The notes beneath the pieces were generated by a model that searched no databases, was not told where the DNA came from, and worked only from the letters and a program-made list of their open reading frames with translations. Positions 20,396 through 28,672 of a DNA stretch of 64,000 nt are shown here, in pieces (within the stretch, counting starts at the first letter, position 1; each line of letters opens with the position of its first letter). The stretch spans positions 1 to 64,000 of the forward strand of contig JAGASR010000017.1 of the NCBI GenBank assembly GCA_017621705.1. Reading direction: 5' to 3'. The position numbers and the translations under genes are program-made. Source of the stretch: Clostridia bacterium. Lineage in GTDB: Bacteria > Bacillota > Clostridia > Oscillospirales > UBA644.

Positions 20396-22222
20396 TTGAA
20401 AAACTTCAAAAGTCTCGGCTTCTATGCCGCACTTATCCTTCTCTTGCTTCTTGTCGTCTCCCTTCTTTTCAGCGGAACAGGCGAAAAGAGAATCAAATAT
20501 TCTCAGGTTCTTGAGCATTTTGAAAACAGAGAAGTCTACTATTTCGAAATAAACGACAATATTCTCGATGTCCAGCTTCTTTCGGGCGAAAAATATTCGT
20601 TTACCCTTTACGATCCGTATCTTTTCCTTGCTGATGTTTCCGAAGATATCGATCAGGCAAAAGAAGACGGAAAGCTTACGGGCTACGACCTCACACCGCC
20701 CGAACCGACTCCGTTCTGGCTTTCTTTCCTTCCGTATCTGCTTTTCGGCGTTGTAATCCTTCTCTTCTGGTTCTTTATGATGAATCAGATGAACGGCGGC
20801 GGAAAGGCTATGTCTTTCGGCAAAGCACGTCTTAAAACGAACGACGGTCAGAAGAAAAAAGTTACTTTTGACGACGTCGCAGGTGCAGACGAAGAAAAAG
20901 AAGAACTTACGGAAGTCGTTGAATTCCTTAAAAATCCGAAAAAATATACCGATATGGGCGCTCATATCCCCAGAGGTATTCTCCTTGTAGGCCCTCCGGG
21001 TACAGGTAAAACGTACCTTGCAAAAGCCGCTTCCGGCGAAGCAGGCGTTCCGTTCTTCTCAATTTCGGGTTCCGACTTTGTTGAACTTTACGTAGGTGTC
21101 GGTGCTTCCCGTGTCCGCGATACGTTCGATCAGGCAAAGAAAAATGCTCCTTGTATCGTATTTATCGACGAGATCGATGCGGTAGGCCGTCAGAGAGGCG
21201 CAGGCCTTGGCGGCGGTCATGACGAACGTGAGCAGACTCTTAACCAGCTCCTCGTTGAAATGGACGGTTTTGAGGAAAACGAAGGTGTTATCGTTATGGC
21301 GGCGACAAACCGTCCCGATATTCTTGATAACGCACTTCTCCGTCCCGGTCGTTTTGACAGACAGATCGTTATCAATCTTCCCGACGTTAAAGCGCGCGAA
21401 GCAGTCCTCAAGATCCATGCAAAGAACAAACCGATCGATGCAGACGTTGATCTTTCCGTGATAGCAAAAACTACAGCAGGCTTCTCTCCCGCTGATCTTC
21501 AGAATATTCTTAACGAAGGCGCGCTTCTTGCCGCAAGAAGAAAACGCGACAAGATCAAAATGGTCGATATCGAAGACGCTATTCTTAAAGTTGTTGTCGG
21601 TGTCGAAAAGAAATCGAGAATTGTTACCGAAAAGGAAAAACGTCTCACTTCTTACCACGAAGGCGGCCATGCGATCATCAATAAAGTCCTCGTTTCTCAG
21701 GGCCCCGTTCATCAGATCTCCATTATTCCCAGAGGCATGGCAGGCGGATTTACGCTCTCTCTCCCTCAGGAAGATAAGAACTATATGTCCAAAAACGAGA
21801 TGTTCGAAGAGATCGTTTCCCTTCTCGGCGGCCGTGTCGCAGAAGCTCTTTGCCTTGACGATATCTCCACCGGCGCTTCGAACGATATCCAGCGTGCAAC
21901 TGCCATCGCAAAGAAAATGGTCACAAAATACGGTATGTCCGATCGTCTCGGTCCCATAGACTTCGGCGGCCATGAGGAAGTTTTCCTCGGAAGAGACTTC
22001 ACCTCTCAGCGCAGCTACTCCGAAGAGACCGCAGCAGAGATCGACAGAGAAGTTAAATCGATTGTCGACAGAGCGTATGAAAACGCAAAACAGATCCTTG
22101 AAGATAACAGAAATTACCTCGAGCAGGTCGCATCTATTCTTATGGAAAAAGAAAAAATGTCTGCCGAAGAATTCTATGGAATATTCGGTGAGCCTGCCGC
22201 TGTTGTCCCCGAAAACGTATAA
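20396..22222 (+). CDS. ftsH: ATP-dependent zinc metalloprotease FtsH
   Basis: 608 residues from a TTG start with AGGAG 10 nt upstream. Two membrane segments (about residues 6-25 and 112-132) flank a small external domain. Next come the AAA module with GPPGTGKT near residues 199-206 and the SRH region RPGRFDRQI, then the M41 protease with HEGGH near 421-425. FtsH is a membrane hexamer degrading misassembled membrane proteins and regulators. It is last in the operon and is followed by a bidirectional terminator. Confidence 0.97.
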   Translation: MKNFKSLGFYAALILLLLLVVSLLFSGTGEKRIKYSQVLEHFENREVYYFEINDNILDVQLLSGEKYSFTLYDPYLFLADVSEDIDQAKEDGKLTGYDLTPPEPTPFWLSFLPYLLFGVVILLFWFFMMNQMNGGGKAMSFGKARLKTNDGQKKKVTFDDVAGADEEKEELTEVVEFLKNPKKYTDMGAHIPRGILLVGPPGTGKTYLAKAASGEAGVPFFSISGSDFVELYVGVGASRVRDTFDQAKKNAPCIVFIDEIDAVGRQRGAGLGGGHDEREQTLNQLLVEMDGFEENEGVIVMAATNRPDILDNALLRPGRFDRQIVINLPDVKAREAVLKIHAKNKPIDADVDLSVIAKTTAGFSPADLQNILNEGALLAARRKRDKIKMVDIEDAILKVVVGVEKKSRIVTEKEKRLTSYHEGGHAIINKVLVSQGPVHQISIIPRGMAGGFTLSLPQEDKNYMSKNEMFEEIVSLLGGRVAEALCLDDISTGASNDIQRATAIAKKMVTKYGMSDRLGPIDFGGHEEVFLGRDFTSQRSYSEETAAEIDREVKSIVDRAYENAKQILEDNRNYLEQVASILMEKEKMSAEEFYGIFGEPAAVVPENV

Positions 22223-22226
22223 ACAC

Positions 22227-22264
22227 AAAGATCCGAAAGACTTTTCGTCTCTCGGATCTTTTTC
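22227..22264. terminator. bidirectional terminator, ftsH / P-loop ATPase
   Basis: AAAGATCCGA (22227-22236) pairs with TCGGATCTTT (22252-22261), with T-rich sequence on both strands. It serves ftsH and the convergent gene that ends at 22265. Confidence 0.88.
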
Positions 22265-22906
22265 TTACCAAAGTTTTTTTGTAACCATTTTAAGATGCAG
22301 GTATGAGGGGAAATCTTCTGCGAATTTTTCGTCTACGCATCTGTATTTGACGGGTAATCCTGTCTTTTTCGCAAGGCTGTCGAGTTTTTCATCTACTGCG
22401 GTGACTGTTTCTTTTTCGGTGTCGGGACCGAGATTTGAGTTGTCTGCAATCGCGGTGGCTTTCAGTTTTGCCGCTTTTTCGATCTCGCAAAGAAGATCCG
22501 TCATATCCTCTTCGCTTTCGGTCATCGGACGGTAGAAGTTGACGACATATATCATCTCGTAACCCTGTTTCTGAATATCTTCCGCATAGCGGCCGAGGAC
22601 TATCGCGCCGGCATCGTCACCGCCGATATCCCATATAACTTCGCAGTCGGTGTTGAAAACGCGCGAAATAGTCGCAGGCATCGCGGGAATGTCAAGATTC
22701 GTATTCGCGCTCATAGGCGCTATCAGCTCAACGCCTGCCTGCTTTAAAATTTCCTCATTATCGGCGGATCTGAAATAGGGGTTAACGATATCCGCATCGA
22801 TCAAAAAAACCTTTTTTTGAGAATTTCTGGCAGCGAGAAGCGCAAGATTTACGGCAATATTTGTTTTTCCGGAGCCGTAATGACCGGTAATGACAGTGTG
22901 TTTCAT
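22265..22906 (-). CDS. MinD/ParA-like P-loop ATPase
   Basis: 213 residues. It starts MKHTVITGHYGSGKTNIAVNLAL with a deviant Walker A (GHYGSGKT). FLIDADIVNPYFRSAD follows, and VIWDIGGDDAGAIVLGRY acts as Walker B/switch. It belongs to the SIMIBI class of NTP-binding proteins. Family members in Clostridia are annotated only as ParA-like or CobQ/MinD domain proteins, and I know no specific role. It stands alone, divergent from spoIVB. Confidence 0.75.
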   Translation of the reverse strand: MKHTVITGHYGSGKTNIAVNLALLAARNSQKKVFLIDADIVNPYFRSADNEEILKQAGVELIAPMSANTNLDIPAMPATISRVFNTDCEVIWDIGGDDAGAIVLGRYAEDIQKQGYEMIYVVNFYRPMTESEEDMTDLLCEIEKAAKLKATAIADNSNLGPDTEKETVTAVDEKLDSLAKKTGLPVKYRCVDEKFAEDFPSYLHLKMVTKKLW

Positions 22907-22925
22907 TTTTGTCTTCTTTTCTCTC

Positions 22926-22954
22926 TGAATAATGTATTTTTTTCGGACAAAATA
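22926..22954 (+). promoter_or_regulatory. possible sporulation (sigma-G-like) promoter of spoIVB
   Basis: TGAATA (22926-22931) and CAAAATA (22948-22954) with 16 bp between them resemble the forespore sigma-G consensus (TGMATA and CATNMTA), with one -10 mismatch and slightly short spacing. spoIVB is made in the forespore in Bacillus. No good sigma-A pair is visible. Weak evidence. Confidence 0.3.
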
Positions 22955-22989
22955 GTGCTATAAACTTTTATTTTGTCGGAGTAAGATCA

Positions 22990-24189
22990 TTGAAAGGAAA
23001 AATTTTAAACCGTACACCTCTGCTTTTGCGGCTGACGGTGTATTTTATTCTGCTTTTTATGCTTTTATCGGGTCTTTCCGTTTATTATGCCTCGAAAATA
23101 CCCGATAAATACTATACTTTTGATTCTTCAAAAGACAGTTTTACCGTCAACTCGACTTATCCCCTCACCACGCAGGTGCGTAATGACGACGGTAATTATT
23201 CCGTCGATTTCAAGCTCATGGGAATTATCCCCGTGCGGAGCGTTTCGGTCGAGGTCTTGTCTGAACGTTCGCTCATGGCAGGCGGTCAGGCATTCGGTAT
23301 TAAAATGATGTATGATGGGCTTATAGTCGTCGGTTTTTCTCCCGTTGAAACTTCCGATGGAGAAAAAACTCCTGCGTTTTCGAGCGGGATTCGTGTCGGT
23401 GACCTTATAGTCAGTGCCAACGGTCGAACAGATCTTACAAACGAGATCTTTTCCCGAATCGTCCGAGAAAGCGGCGGCAACGCGGTCGAACTCAAAATCA
23501 AAAGAAAAAACGTTGAATTTACGGTCGAAGTCTGCCCTGAGCTTAACACAAACGGCGACCTGCAGCTTGGCTGTTTTGTTCGAGACAGTACGGCAGGTAT
23601 CGGCACGGTAACTTTTATCGACCCTGTAAAAGGGATTTTCGGCGGTCTCGGCCACGGTATTTACGATTCCGATACGGGTGCTTTGATGCCTATTCGTGAC
23701 GGCGAGGCGGTCTCTGCGGAGATTTATTCTGTTGTCAGAGGTTCCGCAGGCGCACCGGGCGAGCTGAAAGGTATTTTTAATGAAAACGATCGTCTCGGCT
23801 CTCTTCAGAAAAACAGGGATGAGGGCGTTTTCGGCCCCGTTTCGTCGGACTGCGATGTCTCGGGCGAGATCTATCCGATCGGACTTTCGTATGAAGTAGA
23901 GGAGGGCCCCGCGACTATTCTTTGCACGGTCGATGAAAGCGGTGTTCGTGAATTTGATATCAATATCGAAAAAGTTCTGAAAACCGGCTCCGGCACCGTC
24001 AAAAATATGGTTATTTCAATAACGGACGGTGAACTTGTCTCCATAACCGGCGGCATCGTTCAGGGCATGAGCGGCTCCCCGATAATCCAGAACGGCAAAC
24101 TTATCGGCGCCGTAACTCACGTCATGATTAACGAACCAACCCGCGGCTACGGTATTTTTATCGAAAATATGCTGGATGCAGCAGAGTAA
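22990..24189 (+). CDS. spoIVB: SpoIVB peptidase
   Basis: 399 residues from TTG 22990 (GGAG 8 nt upstream). It has an N-terminal membrane anchor (about 12-33), a PDZ domain (about 95-175) and an S55 serine-peptidase domain. Residues matching the Bacillus triad are His222 (GLGHGIYD), Asp346 and Ser361 (GMSGSP); the 15-residue Asp-Ser spacing is conserved. SpoIVB is secreted from the forespore and triggers pro-sigma-K processing. spo0A, which usually follows spoIVB in Clostridia, is not here. Instead its last ~25 codons recur three times downstream. No terminator follows its own stop. Confidence 0.95.
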   Translation: MKGKILNRTPLLLRLTVYFILLFMLLSGLSVYYASKIPDKYYTFDSSKDSFTVNSTYPLTTQVRNDDGNYSVDFKLMGIIPVRSVSVEVLSERSLMAGGQAFGIKMMYDGLIVVGFSPVETSDGEKTPAFSSGIRVGDLIVSANGRTDLTNEIFSRIVRESGGNAVELKIKRKNVEFTVEVCPELNTNGDLQLGCFVRDSTAGIGTVTFIDPVKGIFGGLGHGIYDSDTGALMPIRDGEAVSAEIYSVVRGSAGAPGELKGIFNENDRLGSLQKNRDEGVFGPVSSDCDVSGEIYPIGLSYEVEEGPATILCTVDESGVREFDINIEKVLKTGSGTVKNMVISITDGELVSITGGIVQGMSGSPIIQNGKLIGAVTHVMINEPTRGYGIFIENMLDAAE

Positions 24190-24192
24190 TAT

Positions 24193-24468
24193 ATGGATGA
24201 AAGAACATTGCAGGCGCTGTCCAAAGCGTTAACACTTCTCATTTTTCGCAACGGTGCGGTCGAAGATCTCCATGCCTCTTGTACTTTATTGGATGATGCT
24301 GCAATGAAAATTCTCAATAAGGATGTAAATAATCGTTTTTATACGATACTTTCAATTTGGTTCAATGGTGCTGAGGATGAGGTCAAACAACTTGAGCGAA
24401 CACTAAACTTTTTGGCAAGATCTTTTGGACAGGATTGGGACGGAGCTGAATATGTCAAGATCATTTGA
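24193..24468 (+). CDS. hypothetical 91-residue protein behind spoIVB
   Basis: 91 residues, with an ATG only 3 bp behind the spoIVB stop and no separate promoter, so it would be read with spoIVB. The sequence is mixed alpha-helical with no signal peptide and a C-terminal LNFLARSFGQDWDGAEY. I do not recognise a family. No proper Shine-Dalgarno is present apart from GCAGAG inside the spoIVB end. It occupies the slot between the intact spoIVB and the first duplicated spoIVB tail, so it looks like an inserted cargo gene. Confidence 0.6.
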   Translation: MDERTLQALSKALTLLIFRNGAVEDLHASCTLLDDAAMKILNKDVNNRFYTILSIWFNGAEDEVKQLERTLNFLARSFGQDWDGAEYVKII

Positions 24469-24517
24469 GATAATTTGAGCAGATTGTTGTCAAATCGTGT
24501 CGAAAGCATTGTGTCTT

Positions 24518-24589
24518 TACGTTATTATAAATGAATCCACGTGCGGCTACGGTATTTTTATCGAAAATATGCTGGATGCTGCATCATAA
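24518..24589 (+). repeat. spoIVB 3'-end copy 1
   Basis: In one frame, ending at TAA 24587-24589, it encodes VIINESTC then GYGIFIENMLDAAS, matching the last ~22 residues of SpoIVB. From GGCTACGG to GCTGGATGC the DNA is identical to spoIVB. Upstream of that it differs at mostly silent or conservative positions, as though derived from another strain's spoIVB. There is no start codon or remaining gene body. Confidence 0.9.
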
Positions 24590-24596
24590 TCGTAAG

Positions 24597-24620
24597 GCGG
24601 GGGCTTGTCTCCCGCTATTT
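24597..24620 (+). terminator. terminator behind spoIVB tail copy 1
   Basis: GCGGGGG (24597-24603) and CTCCCGC (24609-24615) form a 7-bp stem with one G-T and a 5-nt loop, followed by TATTTTCT. It sits 7 nt after the tail stop codon, where spoIVB's own terminator would be expected. Confidence 0.7.
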
Positions 24621-24675
24621 TCTATCATGAATAGAAATTTCGCTTTTGCGTTGATATGATTCAAGCAAGCGGTTA

Positions 24676-24704
24676 TTGTAATACAAAGAGTAATGTGTTA
24701 TAAT
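24676..24704 (+). promoter_or_regulatory. promoter of first XRE regulator
   Basis: TTGTAA (24676-24681) and TATAAT (24699-24704) are spaced by 17 bp. Unlike the two sister genes, no clear palindrome was found next to it. Confidence 0.7.
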
Positions 24705-24753
24705 GTCAATAGATTCCGGGATCAAATATTAATAACTATAGTGGAGGGAATAT

Positions 24754-25860
24754 ATGACCTTGGCGTTTGGACATACTATCAAGGAACTTCGTATAAAACG
24801 TGGCTTATCACAAGAGAAGCTTGCAGAACATTTAGGTGTTGCACCACAATCCGTATCAAAATGGGAACGCAACGAAGGCTATCCAGATATTACATTTCTC
24901 ATTCCTCTTGCGGAATTTTTCGATGTAACACTTGACACTTTAATGGGAAGAGATGAGTCGAAAAAGGAACTTAAAATACAGAATATCCTTTCACAAATCG
25001 AGCATTGTCGTCACATAGGGGATCAAGAGACCAAAAATAAACTCATAAAAGAGGCATTCAAGGAATTCCCCTATGATTTTCGTATTGTAAGCTGGTACAC
25101 TGTTGTTTTGTCGGATGTGGAAAACATTACAGAAAATCAACGAGAAATAGAGCATCTGTGTGAATATATTCTGGACGAGTGTACGGAGGATAAACATCGG
25201 TATGAAGCAATTTCGGTACTCATTGATCTTTACAGCCGTCTCGGAGATTACGAAACCGCAAAGCTGTATACAGATCGCTTGCCGGATATGAATTATTCAA
25301 AAGAATTTTTGATGTGTGATATCTATCCGGAAGGTGACGAACGCGATTTTCATGCAATGGCTGAATTTATTGACCGTGCGATGGAAAATCTTCTGTGGTT
25401 TTCCTGTCAGATCGCAGGACAGAGAACTGAGCTTACCAATTCCGAGCGCATCGAAATTTTGGAGCGGATGTGCACAGCGGCGGAAGCGATCTATCCCGAC
25501 TTTGACCATTGTGGATGTCACAGTGTCATGGCAGATATATATTTGTCGCTGTACCGGTATCACTCGGAGGAGGGACAGGTATCTGCTGCGCTTGATGCAC
25601 TGGATCTTTGCTTTAAGCACGAAAAAGCGTTGGATGAAACGGAGGATTCCGTTGTGGAGCATACCTCTGTTTTACTGCGCGGTCATTCCTTTGATATGCG
25701 TACAGTTTGGGACGGTGGCAAATGCAACGGTGTTTACTGGGTCCTTGAAAGACTTTCTGAACCGCGGTTTACGTTTGACTGCTATCGTGAGGATGTGCGT
25801 TTTTACGCGATTCTTAACAAGTACCGCCCGTATGCCGTAGAAGATAAGACGAAAATCTAA
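24754..25860 (+). CDS. XRE-family regulator with helical C-terminal region (copy A)
   Basis: 368 residues with GTGGAGGG before the ATG. Residues about 8-62 form an XRE/Cro helix-turn-helix (LRIKRGLSQEKLAEHLGVAPQSVSKWER). The remaining ~300 residues are alpha-helical, TPR-like, and rich in Cys, His and Trp. Similar domain layouts occur in Firmicutes ligand- or peptide-sensing regulators, but no ligand is evident. It is paralogous to the genes at 26006 and 27501: all share the HTH, a motif around LPDMNYSKEFLM, and the length. It lies between spoIVB tail copies 1 and 2. Confidence 0.85.
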   Translation: MTLAFGHTIKELRIKRGLSQEKLAEHLGVAPQSVSKWERNEGYPDITFLIPLAEFFDVTLDTLMGRDESKKELKIQNILSQIEHCRHIGDQETKNKLIKEAFKEFPYDFRIVSWYTVVLSDVENITENQREIEHLCEYILDECTEDKHRYEAISVLIDLYSRLGDYETAKLYTDRLPDMNYSKEFLMCDIYPEGDERDFHAMAEFIDRAMENLLWFSCQIAGQRTELTNSERIEILERMCTAAEAIYPDFDHCGCHSVMADIYLSLYRYHSEEGQVSAALDALDLCFKHEKALDETEDSVVEHTSVLLRGHSFDMRTVWDGGKCNGVYWVLERLSEPRFTFDCYREDVRFYAILNKYRPYAVEDKTKI

Positions 25861-25897
25861 AGTAATAGAGATAAATTACTGTTAGTATAATCAGTTC

Positions 25898-25972
25898 ACC
25901 CATGTCATGATTAACGAACCAACCCGTGGCTACGGTATTTTTATCGAAAATATGCTTGCCGCTGCGGAGTGA
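25898..25972 (+). repeat. spoIVB 3'-end copy 2
   Basis: Encodes THVMINEPTR then GYGIFIENMLAAAE and TGA, the last 24 residues of SpoIVB with one change (Asp to Ala). It is nearly identical to spoIVB 24114-24189 at the DNA level. It lies 37 bp behind the stop of XRE copy A and has no start codon. Confidence 0.92.
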
Positions 25973-25976
25973 CTGT

Positions 25977-26002
25977 AAAGCCAAGGTGAAAGCCTTGGCT
26001 TT
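25977..26002. terminator. bidirectional terminator behind spoIVB tail copy 2
   Basis: AAAGCCAAGG (25977-25986) pairs perfectly with CCTTGGCTTT (25993-26002), followed by CATTTATTT. It follows the tail copy by 4 nt and also ends the convergent XRE copy B. A related CTTGGCTTTTATTTAT follows tail copy 3, so tail and terminator were probably duplicated together. Confidence 0.85.
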
Positions 26003-26005
26003 CAT

Positions 26006-27112
26006 TTATTTCATATTATCTGTCAGCTTGAGTTGTTCTATCAGACTCTTGAACTCATTCTTGTCTCGAATAAAATCGTAATCTGTATCATCATTCAATC
26101 TCATCAGCGTCTCGTGGCTCTTGTTCCATTTTTTATTCCAGTTAATACCTACAGGAACTCTACCGGAAGGAATCAGAGAAGTATAGGTATCTCTCGTTTC
26201 ATCATATGTGTCAAACATTATAACATACTTGACACATTCACCCAAATGATAGAGTACATTTCCCGTATCCTTTCGTGAAGCATAAATGTTGGCAATTTGC
26301 TTTTCTGCTTCAGCAAGACTTTCTGCATCAAAGAAATAGTCGCCTTCTTCATATAAAGTCTTATAAAATGAAATTGCTTTTCCGTATAGTTTGATTTTTG
26401 CATCTTCATCAAACAGCGGTGTGCTATCATCTTTGTTCAGTGATGCAATCCAAATAGTCTGGTCTGCAGCTGCACTGACGGACTTACAAATGATATCTTT
26501 AATATGTTCAATAAGTTTATTACCGCTATACAACGCTGTCAACATTTCATCCTTGTTTATATCGGGTAGATTAGCAATGAGATGTAGAGCATCATCATAT
26601 CTTCCTACTACAGGAAAGATCGTGCAGGCGAGCTCTATAGCTTTACCTTGAATTTTCATGTCATTGCATCCGGCAATTATCTTATCAATGTATTCAGCAG
26701 CTTTCATACAGAATGAATGGTGCTCTTCCGGAGAACATTTTTGCTGGAATGCACGTTGATAGAGAAAAATCGTCAGATCAGACATCATTTTGAAACTGTT
26801 GGGATAGCTTACAAGAGCGTTACGGATGATTTGTACTGCTCCTTCTTTGTCGCCAGAATTACAAAGATTCCATGCTTCATTACAAATGTGATCAATGCTT
26901 GCTTGTTTATTCGTTACATCAACACCAAGCAGATAATCAGTGGTGACTTCAAAGAAATTTGCAAGAATCGGGAGTTGCGAAATATCCGGAGCAGTTCTGT
27001 CGCATTCCCACTGAGAAACGGCATTTGCAGTAATACCCAGATATTCAGCGAGCTGTTCCTGTGTCATATCACGTTCACGGCGGAGCTTTTTGATCGTTGA
27101 TCCGATAGACAT
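26006..27112 (-). CDS. XRE-family regulator with helical C-terminal region (copy B)
   Basis: 368 residues from ATG 27112, chosen because GGAGG lies 8 nt upstream; an ATG at 27127 overlaps that site. The HTH is IKKLRRERDMTQEQLAEYLGITANAVSQWECDRTAPD, then a DYLLG linker and a ~290-residue helical region containing ANLPDINKDEML, matching copy A. It is inverted relative to spoIVB and its sister genes. A perfect palindrome lies between its -10 region and its start. Probably an autoregulated transcription factor; target and signal unknown. Confidence 0.85.
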   Translation of the reverse strand: MSIGSTIKKLRRERDMTQEQLAEYLGITANAVSQWECDRTAPDISQLPILANFFEVTTDYLLGVDVTNKQASIDHICNEAWNLCNSGDKEGAVQIIRNALVSYPNSFKMMSDLTIFLYQRAFQQKCSPEEHHSFCMKAAEYIDKIIAGCNDMKIQGKAIELACTIFPVVGRYDDALHLIANLPDINKDEMLTALYSGNKLIEHIKDIICKSVSAAADQTIWIASLNKDDSTPLFDEDAKIKLYGKAISFYKTLYEEGDYFFDAESLAEAEKQIANIYASRKDTGNVLYHLGECVKYVIMFDTYDETRDTYTSLIPSGRVPVGINWNKKWNKSHETLMRLNDDTDYDFIRDKNEFKSLIEQLKLTDNMK

Positions 27113-27137
27113 AATATCTACCTCCATAATGTATATT

Positions 27138-27151
27138 CAAAAGCGCTTTTG
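27138..27151. promoter_or_regulatory. palindromic operator candidate for XRE copy B
   Basis: CAAAAGCGCTTTTG is a perfect 14-bp palindrome centred on GCGC. It lies just downstream of overlapping minus-strand -10 candidates (TATAAT read from 27164 and from 27159), so it would cover the transcription start. Typical position for autorepression by an XRE dimer. Confidence 0.6.
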
Positions 27152-27279
27152 TGATTATATTATAACACATTTACGCGTATTTTCCACACAGCAGATTCAT
27201 ATATCGACCGAAGCATCGCTTTACTTTTGGAAGAAATAATATTATTCTCAAGTTAAAATTCTATTGGCATCACTATTAC

Positions 27280-27354
27280 AACCATGTCATGATTAACGAA
27301 CCAACCCGCGGCTACAGTATTTTTATTGAAAATATGCTGAACGTCGCAGGTTAA
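27280..27354 (+). repeat. spoIVB 3'-end copy 3
   Basis: Encodes NHVMINEPTR then GYSIFIENMLNVAG and TAA, the last 24 residues of SpoIVB with a few changes. DNA identity to spoIVB is very high from CATGTCATGATTAACGAACC onward. It stands behind the divergent upstream region of XRE copy B and in front of XRE copy C. The following CTTGGCTTTTATTTAT resembles half of the copy 2 terminator. Confidence 0.92.
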
Positions 27355-27425
27355 AAGTCTTGGCTTTTATTTATGCTGAGTGAATTATTCTCGTATCAAG
27401 TGAATTTCCTGCACGGAACAGCTTA

Positions 27426-27454
27426 TTGACATATTTTGATGAGGCTGATATAAT
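27426..27454 (+). promoter_or_regulatory. promoter of XRE copy C
   Basis: TTGACA (27426-27431) and TATAAT (27449-27454) with a 17-bp spacer: a consensus sigma-A promoter. Confidence 0.88.
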
Positions 27455-27462
27455 AAATTTAC

Positions 27463-27476
27463 AAGTTGCGCAACTT
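27463..27476. promoter_or_regulatory. palindromic operator candidate for XRE copy C
   Basis: AAGTTGCGCAACTT is a perfect 14-bp palindrome centred on GCGC, 8 bp downstream of the -10 box and so over the transcription start. It shares length, centre and position with the CAAAAGCGCTTTTG site of copy B but has different arms. Confidence 0.65.
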
Positions 27477-27500
27477 AGGACTATAAAAGGAGAAATAAAT

Positions 27501-28580
27501 ATGTTGCCGATTTCTAATGTGATACGAAAACTTCGTCGTGATCGGGATATCACGCAGGAAGAGCTTGCTGTAGCTGTCGGTGTAACTTATCAGTCTGTAA
27601 GCCGTTGGGAGAACGGACAAGCTTATCCTGATATTGAGCTGATTCCGAAGATTGCACAGTATTTCGATATTTCTACAGATGTTCTTTTCGGAACAGATAC
27701 AGAAACTATCGATAAGAGACTTGAAATGCACTATCAAAAAATCAAAGAAGTGCAGGCTAACCCGGAAGAATTTTATCAAGCGTGTAAAGTTGCTTACGAT
27801 GAGTTTCCAAAAGAATTTACTTTTGGACTCTGGCTTTGTCGATGCTATGTCTTTAATAGCATCAGACCGCACGGGGAACATCGTGATGAAATCAGAAATA
27901 TTTGTCAGAATATAATAGATAACTGTACAAACGAAGATTTTCGGATTGAGGCTATGGAAATAATCGCTATTGCAGAAGATGATGATCATCTTGATAAGTG
28001 GCTTAAACTGATGCCGAGTTGGAAATCATGTAAAGAAATATTGCTTGAGACCCGATATGGTTATCACGATGATTTAGAAAAATTCAGACTACAACGTCAG
28101 GAGAATTTTATATCATTTATTGGATACGTTTTTTACAACTGTAGCCATAAAGAGGATAATCCTTATGATATTATTGCTACTTATAAAATGATTCTTGCAA
28201 TGATTGATATGATGAGAAATCCGAATACTAATATTGATGCATGGATAGAAATGCGTGCGAATTTTTATATGAGACTTGCTCGAGCATATTTTAGATTAAA
28301 AGAATCCGATATTGGGTATATTGATTTGGAAAAGTCGATTGATCTGTATTTGAAATATGCAGAACTTCCTCTTGACACGATTCTTTCGTATAATTGTCCG
28401 ACGCTGAATGTATTAACAGAAAATAAAATCAGTAAACCCGAAGATGATAAGGAAGATAAAGGAAAATATTTGTGCTGGTGGGTATATCATGATCTTACTA
28501 ATGATAGCATTTTCAGTAGTTTAAAAGGCGAGAAGCGATTTGATGCTCTGATAGAAAAGCTTGCCCCGTATTATTATTAA
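27501..28580 (+). CDS. XRE-family regulator with helical C-terminal region (copy C)
   Basis: 359 residues from ATG 27501 (AAAGGAGAAATAAAT upstream). The open frame extends back into the promoter, so the longer start is rejected. The HTH is IRKLRRDRDITQEELAVAVGVTYQSVSRWENGQ, followed by a DVLFG linker and a ~290-residue helical region. LKLMPSWKSCKEILL corresponds to the LPDMNYSKEFLM region of copy A. AT content is higher than in the housekeeping genes, consistent with acquisition. No spoIVB tail follows. Confidence 0.85.
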   Translation: MLPISNVIRKLRRDRDITQEELAVAVGVTYQSVSRWENGQAYPDIELIPKIAQYFDISTDVLFGTDTETIDKRLEMHYQKIKEVQANPEEFYQACKVAYDEFPKEFTFGLWLCRCYVFNSIRPHGEHRDEIRNICQNIIDNCTNEDFRIEAMEIIAIAEDDDHLDKWLKLMPSWKSCKEILLETRYGYHDDLEKFRLQRQENFISFIGYVFYNCSHKEDNPYDIIATYKMILAMIDMMRNPNTNIDAWIEMRANFYMRLARAYFRLKESDIGYIDLEKSIDLYLKYAELPLDTILSYNCPTLNVLTENKISKPEDDKEDKGKYLCWWVYHDLTNDSIFSSLKGEKRFDALIEKLAPYYY

Positions 28581-28616
28581 TGATAAACACATCCACTCGG
28601 CAACAGAATAACTGTA

Positions 28617-28645
28617 TTGAAAACTTCACAATTATGCGCTATAAT
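28617..28645 (+). promoter_or_regulatory. promoter of DUF4298 gene
   Basis: TTGAAA (28617-28622) and TATAAT (28640-28645), 17-bp spacer. Confidence 0.75.
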
Positions 28646-28672
28646 ATCTCCATAACGATCAAGGAGATTGCC

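Noticed and set aside
21059..22228. 389-codon minus-strand frame inside ftsH
   Set aside because: Antisense shadow of FtsH AAA and protease domains.
24518..27354. Three spaced repeats as a CRISPR-like array
   Set aside because: Spacing is over 1 kb, the repeats encode the spoIVB C-terminus in frame, and no cas genes are present.
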